A DNA stretch of 60,000 nt, taken from positions 817,482,396 through 817,542,395 of the forward strand of contig NC_081414.1 in assembly GCF_030272615.1 (NCBI RefSeq), given 5' to 3'. A program made the translations under genes and the position numbers. The stretch comes from Cryptomeria japonica. Lineage: Eukaryota; Streptophyta; Pinopsida; Cupressales; Cupressaceae. Each line of letters opens with the position of its first letter. Within the stretch, counting starts at the first letter, position 1. Below are positions 43,894 through 55,700 of the stretch, one piece after another. The notes beneath the pieces were generated by a model that did no database searches, was not told where the DNA came from, and worked only from the letters and a program-made list of their open reading frames with translations.

Positions 43894-43937
43894 CAGTGGT
43901 GTAAATGCACCAAGATGGTGAATAGAAAAGTGGCCAC
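43894..43937 (+). repeat. Left terminal inverted repeat
   Basis: CAGTGGTGTAAATGCACCAA followed by GATGGTGAATAGAAAAGTGG and CCAC. About 80% identical, with gaps, to the reverse complement of 45921-45973. Confidence 0.8.
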
Positions 43938-44032
43938 ATGCAAAAAAAATGAAATTTTTCATAACCTGTGCGTGTTCTAAAAATTCAAAAATGTGCTAGG
44001 CTTGGTAACCAAAAACAATTAAGGAAAAAAAA

Positions 44033-44215
44033 GTTCCTCAAAACACGTACGGGTTTTGAGGAATATTATATTTTATAATTAAAAATTAAAAGTTCCTCAA
44101 AACCTGTACTAGTTTTGAGGAACATTATATTTTTTAGAAACTCGCGGGTTATGCAGAACTAGAAGTTTTGGCCTTAGTTCTGCATAACCCGTATGGGTTA
44201 TGGAGAACTAGGAAC
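44033..44215. repeat. Cluster of short inverted repeats (hairpins)
   Basis: Perfect stem GTTCCTCAAAAC / GTTTTGAGGAAC at 44092-44123. A related imperfect stem lies at 44033-44064. A perfect 15-bp stem GGTTATGCAGAACTA / TAGTTCTGCATAACC is at 44147-44161 and 44175-44189. Copies of the same words recur at about 44,990-45,110 (GGGTTATGTAGAACTGTGAA twice, and CAAAACCCGTGCGGGTTTTG). Confidence 0.85.
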
Positions 44216-44221
44216 CAAATA

Positions 44222-44256
44222 GGAAGTGGGGAGAGAGATAGAGGGTGAGAATAGGA

Positions 44257-44313
<57 letters not shown>

Positions 44314-44433
44314 GGAGATAGGAAGAGAGGGAGAGAGGGAGAAAATAGGATAAGGAGAGAAGGAGGGAGAGAGAGAGAGAGAGGAGATTGGGAGAGAGGG
44401 AGAGGGAGGGTGGAGATGGGGAGAATAGGATAA

Positions 44434-44490
<57 letters not shown>

Positions 44491-44586
44491 TAAGATAATG
44501 AGAGGGGGAGGGAGAGAGGGGAGAGGGAGAGGGAGGGGTAGAGAAAGAGAGAGAAGGGGGAGAGGGTGAGAATAGGATAGGATAAT

Positions 44587-44651
<65 letters not shown>

Positions 44652-44840
44652 AGGAGAGGGTGATAGACATGAGGTAGAGAGAACGAGAAGGAGAAAAGGG
44701 TGAGAGACTCGACAAAGAGAGAAGTGTGAGGGGGAGAGATGAGATAGAACTCAAGGAGGATAATTAGGGCTCAGAATAGATGGAGAAGGTGATGGGGGAA
44801 GGAAGATGAGAGAGAGAGGAAAAGAAGAGAGACATGCATG
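44222..44840 (+). repeat. Purine-strand GA/GT microsatellite cluster
   Basis: About 600 bp nearly all purine on the plus strand: (GA)n at 44261-44310, 44436-44484 and 44617-44645, and (GT)n at 44589-44617. It is followed by alternating TA-rich DNA at about 44,845-44,945. Confidence 0.95.
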
Positions 44841-45920
44841 TATGCAAATATATATACATATATCTATATAAATATATGTATATATAACTATAGATATGCA
44901 TATATAAATACATAAATACATATTATATGTATATCTATACATGTGTAGTAAATGCTAAGTTTACAAGCATACATTATTATGTCTTCTTAACCCATAGGGG
45001 TTATGTAGAACTGTGAATAGTATTTTTTGTTTTTCAAAACCCATGCGGGTTATGTAGAACTGTGAATCATACTTTTTTTTTTCAAAACCCGTGCGGGTTT
45101 TGGCTTGGTAAGAGGGTTGGAAAATGACCCTAAGGCTTGCAAGCCCATTTTCCCCCCATTTTTGTCCCTTTACACATTTTTTCATCTTCCAATATGATTT
45201 CTCAACTTCGTCATCATCAAGTTTATAAATGATCAAGTGAGTATCTCTAAAATTACCACCATAATCTCACACGTCTTCTCAATTTTCTGACCATATAAAG
45301 TTTTCTATTTTTGGACAACATTAGCATAGTAAACTTTAATTTTTTTTACCAGTGTCTTGACAATCCTCACAGACATATGTCTACCATTTTTTTAATAACT
45401 TTTGATATACTTGACCAAATTCAAAATAATCTACATATTATTGTTCTACACTAGATTCTATACACTTTTAAAAATTTAAGTTTTCATTTTCGATTATTTT
45501 GATGCAAGTTATGCCCAGTGCATGAACAGGTACCGAATTTTCAGGATGTGGTCACTTCAAAAAATCATAAAAAAATAAATAACCAACGAAAAATTACAAA
45601 AAAGTTAACAAATTCTAGATCTCACTCTTACCTATAATCCTATTAAAGGGTTTTGTAAAATACTAAATCTAACTATATATTTTATGCAACGCACGAAAAC
45701 AACTATGTTATGTTTTTTCTGAAAAAATTAGGAACAATTTTTCATGCTTGAGAGGTTTGACTCTCTTAATCTTATCCCAATTTTAAAAAAATTAGTAGTT
45801 TAGAAACTAGATTCAGAGTACTACCATTCTTATTCTTTTCTCAACTCCTAGTTTTTAGTGCATGACCTTCAAATATCTCTTTGAAGTTCAGGTTTACCTA
45901 TTTTTAGAAGAAAAAAAAAA

Positions 45921-45973
45921 GTGGCCACTTATACCCCCCTTTTTGTTCACCATCTTGGTGCACTTACCCAGTG
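45921..45973 (-). repeat. Right terminal inverted repeat
   Basis: Reverse complement: CACTGGGTAAGTGCACCAAG, then ATGGTGAACAAAAAGGGGGG, then TATAAGTGGCCAC. Confidence 0.8.
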
Positions 45974-47749
45974 TTAGCATATTAATGTGTGCTCGTTAAA
46001 TTTTGGGGTTGGCTAGATGTATGAGATGTATATAAGTGCATTTCCATGTTCTAGGTTTTTTTAATATTTTATATGTTATTTAGGGTTTGTAGTGATTGTT
46101 AGGATAGTAATGAGATCTTAGTTAATTTAGTATGTTTTTGGATGGTTGTATATAAATCCTGGATTCTGGTGATATTATTATTTTATAATTTGTATGTATT
46201 TTACTAAATGTATGATACTAATGCATATTATATAAATTATACTATAGGATAAAGTTTAATTGGTTTTCCACTAATGTTAGATTTTTTTGCCAATGTAAAT
46301 CCATGTGTATGTATATTACGATAATCTTTTGTTTGTTTAATATTTCATTATGTTATATAGTTCTGGAAGCAAGTATTATACTTAGGGTTTTTTGTGCATG
46401 ATCACTTAGATTATAAAACATTTTTCTTGGTTACCTGCGCTCCAACATAAGCCATGTAGAATTATAAGACTACATAAGGCACATTTTTACTTGTATTCCT
46501 TATAAGAAAGAGAATTTAAAATAATATAGTCACTTCACCATGTAGCAACTAGAGATTTGAAACATGCTTTATTAATTATTTTTTTTGGGGAAAGTTACCT
46601 TGCTAGAACATACTATTAATCTTTTAAAAAAAAAAAAAAAAAAGAGAGCGAATTTACTAGATTCTCTTAAAATATTATTTTATGAAATTATCTTGTTTGA
46701 AAATTTGTCAATATTATTGTTTTAGAAAGTTATCTTATTAGAATCCTTATGAAATAATATTCTATAAAATTACCTTGTTTGAATTTAGGAAGTTATCTTC
46801 TTGAATCTTTACTAAATAATATTTGAGAAAGTTGCTTTGTTTAAATCTTTTGTGTTCTTTTTTTTTTCCTATATTATAAATTAGAAAATTACTTCTTTTG
46901 AATATGTATTTATTCTATAAAAATATATGTGTTGAATTTACTCATTAGAAAGCTATTTATTTTAGTTTAAAAGGAGGAGTTTATTATTCAAAACAAGTAA
47001 AATAGTTATGAAGTAGTGTTATTATGAAATTAAAGAATTTAATATTATCAACACTATTGGGTAAAAACACATAATTGTGTCATGTTTTAGACAAACTTAT
47101 TACAACAGTTGAATTTAAGTAATTCTAACTAAAAATTAATTTTAGTCAAACATATGGTTGATAAAGATTCATTATAGCTATCTTATATATAGGCCACAAC
47201 TTTTTCAATTGGAATTGTCTACTAAATATATATTTTATACCACTTTGAGCCTAATTACCATTTTTTTTAAAACATTTTTTATAAAATTTGATGTTTTAAC
47301 AACTCCTACTCTTAAAAATAATATTTTTTTCAAATGTATAAATACCCTTTTATAGATCTATAAGTGAATTTTCCAAAATATATATATCTTTTAATATTTT
47401 AATTATATTTTATATTTTATATTTTATTTTTATCTAAAGTAAGTCATCAACACAAAAATGTGAGGTTGATTATGTTGTAATAGAAAAATACTAAAATTTA
47501 TTTAAATTTTTTTTAAAAAAATGCACGAGAGAAAAGAGTCTATGTCAAGATGATATAATTATTTTCTAATTTGGATAAATAATTAAAAAAAAAGGTGATG
47601 CCGAACAAAATAAAGTTATATTTTAGTACACACAACTTTTCAAATATATATATAGTTAAAAATATATTTTTGCAGTAAAGTTTCAAGGTATCAATATACA
47701 CAAAAAAAATGAACAAAAAAAGGTAAAATTTACTATGTAAAGTGTGACG
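45974..47749. other. AT-rich non-coding sequence with degenerate short repeats
   Basis: Between about 46,590 and 46,950 a loose unit of about 50-60 bp recurs, built from AAAGTTATCTTCTTGAATC and AAATAATATTCTATAAAATT words. An A run of 20 lies near 46,627. No coding signal seen. Confidence 0.5.
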
Positions 47750-50700
47750 TGTAATGCCCCGCCAGGAAACCCTGAAGGGATAAAGCCAAAACACAAGAAT
47801 AGAGTGCAAATTTTTTTTTTTTTTAAAGTTACAACACATAAGATGCAACAAGATAACAAAGATTCAGATTACATAGCGGAAGACTTCAACTAACTCCTAA
47901 AGAGTTTCCCAACGAGATTACTTAAATTTTACAATTCACTTAACTCACACAATTAATCCAATAAGATGATTATTTTAATAACGAGATAATTCAAAAACAG
48001 GATAATTTCCTTCAAAGGACGGAAATATAAATCACAACAAAGATTCATCCATTAAGATCCATTCATCAACCTCATTCAAGCTTTTCAATTAAAATTACAA
48101 ACCATACATCAACATTCTAATTCACTAGGATTTCATCATAACATATGAGATCTTTCCAAGCATAATTAAATTCCTTAACAACGACTGAGTATAATTCATT
48201 ACTCTAAGATGCATTATTCCATATTCCAACTTATTGCATTTAAAGGACGATTACACACATGCATTTGCGATAAATATCATCTAAACCACTTAGGCATTCA
48301 ATCAACATGGCATTCAAGAAAGAACTGAATATAAGCATTTACAGTTAATTCCATTTATCCACTTAACCATTCTAACATAAGTTAAACTTACATGATAAAG
48401 CTGAATAAAGGAAACACAAGAGAATACATCACATAACACCATAATGATCTCGGAGTTCACCCCTAAAGGGCTACATCTCCGGGTCTGCTCAACTGCAAGA
48501 CTCCTCTGATAAATAATAAGGTTAAGAGTACAAGAGGTTACACCAAGTACTATCCAGCCATCAAGGCGATACATAAGCAATATACAAACGACCACATCGG
48601 TCAATAATACATAAACGATCCTTAAAAAGAACAGGATCCAGCTGACATAATCAAAGCTAAAAACAAGAGGTCCTTGAGAACATCCATAAAACTGAGCCAT
48701 CACCACCCAAGGTCTAACATGAAACCGACACTCACAAGGGCAGAGACAGAAAGGATGACTCACAAAGGTACTCAAAACAGGACAAAACGACAACACACTA
48801 GCGAACGTAGGGACAAGTGTCATCACACAACCTGGTATGGATACCATGGCAAGTCTTCATAGGTCCCGGCCCATACACTGGTAACCCTGGCAACCTAATC
48901 CGAACTTCCGGCCCATCCAAGCCTCATGTGGACCCACACATCCTCTCGTGAAGACAAGGAAGGTAGTTTGCCATTTCAGGCCTTCTCACAGCATGTCGAG
49001 TCTATGCTAGCACTCATCCCATGTGTGAGGCACATTATCTTATTTAGAGATTATTTTCTAATCTACTTAGGTTATCACTTATTAGACTCACTTTCGACGG
49101 GTTATCCAGCAGCCACTTTGGGCGCGGCCCCCAATCGAAAGCCACTGTCCCATACGACACTAGACTAAACTCGGACGAACTCAAACCAAGGAATACACAT
49201 GGTCAGACGAACGGAGTTCAAGAAGAGAGAAACAATCATTTGGTCAAACACGACTCAAGGGTAATCACTTACTGACGGTACTCTAACTAGAGACCTGACA
49301 ACTAAGGTCAACCATGAATCATCATTCGACTCACACAAAGAGGATAAAACCAACTAAGACAACATCACAATCCATAGTCAACTCAAAATTCGAGGACTGA
49401 AACAGGTACACCAAGCCAATCCATACGACAGGGTCCTATTTAAACAAAGCAAAACATGTCGTTTCATAATTAAAGGCGAATACAAAAATTAAACTCGCAA
49501 GGCAATAATCAGAAAGGACAATATTCCTCAAATTGATTTAAACGTTACAAGTTGATCCAGTTTTCTATATGATCTAAAACAGGTTACAGTTATCTACCTC
49601 ATCAAGGGATAAGTTGTTCTTGGTTTTCTAACTCTTAGGGTTCAAAACATCGAACAGGCAAATTAAGCCGTAAGGAGTTTTTTTTTTTTTTTTTTTTTAA
49701 ACCAATTCATATTATTCAAATTCAGGCAACCATTAAACAATTAAAATAAGATATTTAATCTCCAACAAGCATCATAGACAGACTGGTCTAAAATCAATCT
49801 CTACAGATTTATAATTTCAATTCCAGTTACATAATACGGATTACGAAAATAAAAATGTAGAAAGAGAATCTAAATGGAGATAATCACTTCCAAGGCATAT
49901 CATTTAAATTCAAACACCCACGATAAATATATCACTTACTTTTCAATTACTCAACTGATATGTTCTTATATAGCATTTAACATCATCAATAGTAATTCCA
50001 TCATATTAAAACGATTTCCCAATAACAGATTGTTCTCTATTATGTTTTTAAGCAATAATATCTTAATCATACTTACAATTCTAATTATCCTAACATTAAA
50101 ATAACTATCATTAAAATGATATAAAATATCATAAGTTTTCTTTTTTTTTTGAATGATAGAAGAAAATACATTTTATAACTAATTTAAAACATAACAAAAA
50201 ACGCATTTAAAATATCGTTTGAAACAAACTACATTTTTTTTTTCTAAAACTACATTTAAACACAAAGAAATGCCTTTTAACCCTTAGCGGCGAGGGCGGG
50301 CTATGCCCTAACCCTAACCGCAGGGCATTGTCCAAGCGGCGGCGCCGCTGCGGTGCCCGCAGGCCCGCGGCGCCCTACGGCCACCGCGGCCCTGCGGCCA
50401 CTGCAGTGAGCCGCGGTCGGAGGCCCTAACACCAACGGAAAGCGGGGTAAAACAACGGGAACCGGGTGGAGGAGAAGGGGCGAGCGGGGACACGCGGGGG
50501 AAGGGGAGGAGAGCGGGTGGAGCTCCGCTCCCCGCTCTCCCAAACCCCAATTCCCATAGTCCGTTAAAACAACTAAAAACGCCCGGCCCAAAAGGAAATA
50601 AAAACGCCCAGCTCCAAAACATAGTACGTTTATAATTTTAAATTAATACACACAGTTCGGTCTAAATCCCCAGTTCGAAAATAATAAAAACCAAAACGCC

Positions 50701-51944
50701 CAACTACAATGAGGGATAACACACCTCATACAAATTTATTTATTTTTAAACACAAATACACAGTCCGAAATTACCACAAACGCCCAGCACAGGGATTTGA
50801 TAAAAATTCCAATTCTCCAAACACAATGGGGTTTTCCCAACACCCAACAGCAATGAGGAAAATGAACATTTCCATTTCAAACGAAAAACTAAAATTGAGA
50901 GTTTGATCCTACCTGATCTCGCGTTCCTAGCAAGATCGGCTGAAGAATCCCAATCTCCAGCTGCCCAGATCCTTCTTCCTCCATCCACAATCCTCCAATT
51001 TTATCTCCCAATATCTTTTCCAACCAAAATCCTCCAAAAATGTCCCCCCTTCCAATCTCCCCAAATTTGGGTAATATGGAAGAGTTGACCCCAAAAATTT
51101 CCATTTTTGGAATAAAAACTTTTATTTAAAAATAATACTTAAAAATTAATTCTTTTCAACAATAGCAACAATTTAACTCGCTTTATCAATTCAAAATTCG
51201 ATTTTCTCAATTAATCAAATTTAGCTGTTCAAATTTAATAATCCAACAGAATACAGTCAATCTATTGCGAAAATAAAAACAAAACTTTCTTTTTCGATAG
51301 CATATATAAATAATGCATTTAACATTCAAAATCAGTCATTTAATCGAATTCACTTCCAGTTTAAACTAGGCAATTCAATATCAACGAAAATCACATAACG
51401 GAAACTAGATTAATTTAATCCATTAATCATCAATGCACAAACGCATAAATAATCAAAATAATTATTAAGGACTAATTAATTGATTAACCAAACACACCAG
51501 GCATGCAAACCGAGAAGGTCAACCAAACAGACGACTCGCAAACCCTAACAAGAAGGGATTACCGACGACGACTGGCGATGCTCACTAGAGCACGACGAAG
51601 GTCAACTAGGGTCTCACGACCACCTAATCCGACTCTAGGGATTAACAAGGGTACACTCAAACCTGCAAAACCAGGTGATGACGAACCTCGCACTCATGCG
51701 ACTTCGTACCTGGAATCTCCTGCAACAAAAGATCATACATGCATACATTTATAAAATCTAATGAAAGCATTAGTCCGATACTAAAATCACGAAATAGGTA
51801 CACTGAAAAACCTGCATACAACTAGTGTGAGAACCACATCAATAGCTATGCGTTAAATCCAACATCTGACACTAATCATAATATTACGATAAACTAATCC
51901 AGATTAAACCAAGGTTAGAAGTAGACTAGGGTAGGGGTACTACA
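47750..51944. mobile_element. Putative giant solo LTR (4.2 kb) with 5-bp target duplication
   Basis: The unit begins TGTAATGCCCCGCCAGG and ends GGGGTACTACA. The last 11 bases reversed (TGTAGTACCCC) match the first 11 (TGTAATGCCCC) at nine positions. It is flanked by TGACG (47745-47749) and TGATG (51945-51949), a 5-bp duplication differing by a C-to-T change at a CpG. I see no gag or pol inside, so a solo LTR is the simplest reading, probably gypsy. Orientation is undecided. A short LTR-like element with non-coding interior is possible. Confidence 0.55.
50287..50560. other. GC-rich island inside the giant LTR
   Basis: About 270 bp very rich in G and C (GGCGGCGCCGCTGCGGTGCC, GCCCGCGGCGCCCTACGGCC) in an otherwise AT-rich window, starting with CCCTAACCCTAACCG. 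CpG and CNG sites are dense. It may be the LTR promoter/R region or an inserted piece; no ORF here is convincing. Confidence 0.7.
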
Positions 51945-51990
51945 TGATGCCTCATGTAACTTCAATTTTAGTATTTTATCAACAACTAAA

Positions 51991-52012
51991 CTAGCAATCA
52001 CACCTTAGTGTG
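51991..52012 (-). terminator. Proposed Helitron 3' end: hairpin and CTAG
   Basis: Stem CACAC/GTGTG with 4-nt loop (51999-52012), then ATTG-CTAG, followed by T on the minus strand (A at 51990 on plus). The stem is short, so the call rests on position and the CTAG|T rule. Confidence 0.5.
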
Positions 52013-52781
52013 CAATGGGTACGCCGAAGGATATCTTTGATATTATATTTTAAGTTAGTTTTGGACCTTGAACAATATATGCAATTAACAAGTAATGTTC
52101 CTTTTTTGTACAAATTATTTTTGCAAACTCTTTTGAATTGGAAGTAACTAATAATACAATGGTGTTGCGAATAAGGGAAATTATCGTATTGCAAAATTTG
52201 TACCTGTAGAGTATGAAAATGAGATATAATTAGAAAGTCAAAAATTTTACAACTTTTGTTACATGTTTGATTGTTTAACATTGATTATTGAATATTTGTA
52301 GATTTAGTAATTAATATTTTTTTAAAGGAACTATTTGTTGAATTGTTTGTAAGTTGAAAAAGTCTAGATTTAATGTATACATTATAAAGATACAAAAACA
52401 AGTGATTTATTGAACAAACCTGGAGATCTTTTCACTTGTAGTAATAATAGAATAGTATTATGAATAAGTGTTCAATTATCCTTTTGTAGAATTTGTACCT
52501 ATAGAGTCTGGAAAAGAGATAATTAGAATTTGAATATTGTAGAACTTTTGTTACATGCTTGTTTGTTTAACATTGATTATCAAGTATTTGTAGATTTGAT
52601 AATTGAAACAAAATTAAAGGAAGTATATGCTGAATAGTTTGCAAGTTTAAAAAGTATGGTTTTAATGTATTCATTTTGAAGTTATGGAACAAGTGCTTGA
52701 GTGAATAAACCTGAAGATCTTTTAACTTGTGTTTGTAGAACTAGTATTTGATAATGCTAGCAATCGCTCCTCCTCTTATTT

Positions 52782-55700
52782 TCAATGAGCAACATATGGG
52801 TTGGTTTGCATGTGTGAATATCTTTCGAATGTGAAGGTGGCATGTATGCGGAAGCTTGCGAGTTCACGAACTCTTGAGATAGCCATGAATGCCAATCCTT
52901 GATGATCAATGTTGTTGATGTCGATTGTTTCTCGTTGGAGTGTGAGCCCTTGCGATTTATGTATAGTTAATGCCCATGCCATTTTTAGTGGTATTTGACA
53001 ATGAACACCATGACTCACAGGGGTTATAGGAACATTTTTTGGTTTATTGTGATTCCACATTGGTCCTTTGTAATTTTTGAAGTGAACAACAACAAATAAT
53101 GGAAGTTGAGGTGGTCTTTCTCCATGTCTCTATACAATTGCTTTGACTTTTCCAAGTGCACCATTTAAAAGCCTTGTTTCCACTCACAAATTTGAATATA
53201 ACATTACCTTTTGGCCAATACATAGGAGTATGTTAGATTCAAGTTGTTCTTCTTCTGGATTTGAGCATATTGATCCCCTAAGTTACTCTGCTATGGATAA
53301 TGCTATTGGCATTATTGAAGATAACAACATACGTTTATTATGTGAAGATACCATTTCATTCATTGAAAATAGATGTATGGAGGATGAGCAATGAGATTTC
53401 TCTTCAGTTGTTAGTGAGGATCTTGATCGTGGCATTAGAGGCTGCCAATCTGCAATTGTAGGCTCTGCATTTCATAAATTTGATAGAAGGTCATGAAAAC
53501 TAATTTGTGTTGGATCATCTCTAATTTGAGGAAATATTTTGTTCAAAGTTATAACTATTGTAAAATAATTCCATAGTATTCCCCCATAAGAATTTGAAGA
53601 ATACATAGGGATATCTTTGACTAGTGGTAGCTACCCTAAGTCACCGAATAGCATGATTGATCGTCCTCCAAATGGGATATGATTTTGGCTTGGGAATGTT
53701 TCATGCAATTTGTTGTAGTAGCTTTGGGCCAATGAAACTCATTTCATCTATTAGAATGTATCAAATGAAGTACATGCTCTCTTGGAGTGTTGCTAGCATT
53801 TTTCCTTGTAAGGGGGCCATTTATTTTATTGGTATTCTCAAGGCAAAATGAATTGTTGGTTCTTGTATGTTGAATGTTGCGATACCTGTTGGTGTAAGAA
53901 GTAGTACTAGTGATTAGCCAATTGGTTTTGTGCTCATCAATGCAATCTTGATGCTTTTAATCAAGTGATACTTTCCAGTTCCATATGTTCCTTGAACAAT
54001 TATTTTAAGTGGCTGCTGCAAAGTAGTGGCTTGTAGGTGTGAAACAACTATATCATATGCTTTTTTTTTTCTCAATAGATAGGTGAAGTTGGGTGTTTTG
54101 ATTGAGATCATAGGGAGCTTGAAATGTTGGTCATTTTGAGTCTATTCAAGTAGTAGCTATTATTTCTTCTTGCGGATTTACATGAGCCTCTCCCTAATCA
54201 TGGTTGAGGTCAATTCCACATCAACCAAGCATGTCAATTTCATCAATATGCATAGGGAGGCCTGAATATAGACTTGATAAGATTTTCCATTCATCAGGTA
54301 TATCTTCTTGCATGTGGTCCTCTTGAATAGGGGGACTTCTAGTATTAGTTTCTTCATTTGGTTGCAAAGGTGTGCGTCACACATGCCATGGTTGGTAGTA
54401 GCAAGATAAAGTTGCCCATTTTTCCATAACTTGGTCATCTGATGTACCAATATCATTCAGAATGTTGTGAAATGGATGGTATAGTAGTAGTTCAATCTAA
54501 TAGAATGCTTGGAAAGCTTTGTCATCTTTTGTTGGGATGCTTCTGAATCATGGAGATACTCGAACAATAGCTAGTGTGGATCATTCTTTCCATTGGTTGT
54601 GCTTGCAAGATGCTTTGAAGGTCCACTTTTGAGTGACTTGAATAAGTGAAAATGTTTCTATATGTGTAGGCCGTGCCATATAAGCATCTATATAACTTGG
54701 GGATGTGGTTGTCGATGTGGGTGAGATTGAAACACGAAAGTTTTTTCAGTTTATACTTAAAGAAACAAATGTCTTGCTACATATGGAGAGTGGTAATTTT
54801 AACAGAAGGTGGCAAGTCTCTTGAGCACCAATGTATCGATCTACAAGAGTATCAGTAAGCATTTTTCAAAAGGCAATTGGGGCAGGTTTGTCAAGCTCAA
54901 AATTGGTTGAAATACAAGATAACATAGCATGGTATGTTTCAAATTCTAGTTCGGCTTTTGTTACATATTTTATGATATATTTTAGAACTGCATTTATTGA
55001 GAGAACATATTGGCAATCTGCCTTGGCCCTCCAAATAGAGAGTATAGATGGGTTGTGAAGATTCAAGCGGTCATCATTTCTTGCAGGATTATGTTTAGGT
55101 TGGCCATTATCATCATTGGAGAGGATTAATTTCTCTTGCATGTTCCAAGGGGCTTTATAACGACAAACAAGAGATATCCCCTTTTTCCCAAGACAAGTTT
55201 GTAGGGTGCACTTTGTGTGGCATTTTTAAATGGTTTGCCAATTCATTGTAGTCAATGGAAGGGTATGTTGTAATTATCATTCTTGTGTCCATCAAGAAAG
55301 GATCATCAATAGGAGATCTGTGAATCATTATGTTTCTTAATTCAATGGTTTTTGGGTTCCATGCAGAGACGTATCTATCAATGTAGTCAAGTACATTTTG
55401 TACTAATTGAATGTTATTCCATTGTAATTTTTCAAAGTCAGGTGCTTCATGGAGCCAAATGAAACCATGGATATATGCAGATCCTCTATGTTGCCACTCA
55501 TACCTGCAAAAGGAATTTTTAGTGAGTAATATAAGTATCAAGTGTTGTAGTACAAGATTATAATAGTTTAAGAATTATACCTATACCAATTCTCTTTTGC
55601 ACCAAGGAGTTTTTCCAGGACCTTTTCACAAAATGTTGTAAATCTGTGGTGCATGTATACTGAAGTAAGGTGTGGGTTTTGAACTATATTTTGTATCCTC

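Larger units (their letters stand above)
43894..45973. mobile_element. Non-autonomous terminal-inverted-repeat element rich in hairpins and microsatellite
   Basis: Left arm 43894-43937 (CAGTGGTGTAAATGCACCAA...GTGGCCAC) and right arm 45921-45973 are inverted copies. Both contain GCACCAAGATGGTGAA and GTGGCCAC, and the right arm ends CACTGGGTAAGTGCACC on the reverse strand. The flanks share TAGC (left AATAGC, right TTAGC), but the duplication length is unclear. The interior has no transposase. It holds hairpins (44033-44064, 44092-44123, 44147-44189), repeated palindromic AACCCGTRCGGGTT-like motifs and a long purine tract. CACTG-like termini hint at CACTA, but the family is not established. Confidence 0.65.

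Noticed and set aside
44257-44754. A 165-codon open frame rich in Ser and Leu on the minus strand
   Set aside because: It is a translation of (GA)n/(GT)n microsatellite and has no coding meaning.
48314-48847. 177-codon minus-strand frame in the giant LTR
   Set aside because: Hydrophobic, Cys/Val-rich with no domain; most likely chance within non-coding LTR sequence.
50303-50320. Telomere-like CCCTAACCCTAACC
   Set aside because: Only two units, within GC-rich LTR sequence; not an interstitial telomere array.
50301-50622. Two overlapping open frames of about 100 codons in the GC-rich island
   Set aside because: Open frames are expected in GC-rich DNA, where stops are rare; the translations are Pro/Ala/Arg low complexity.
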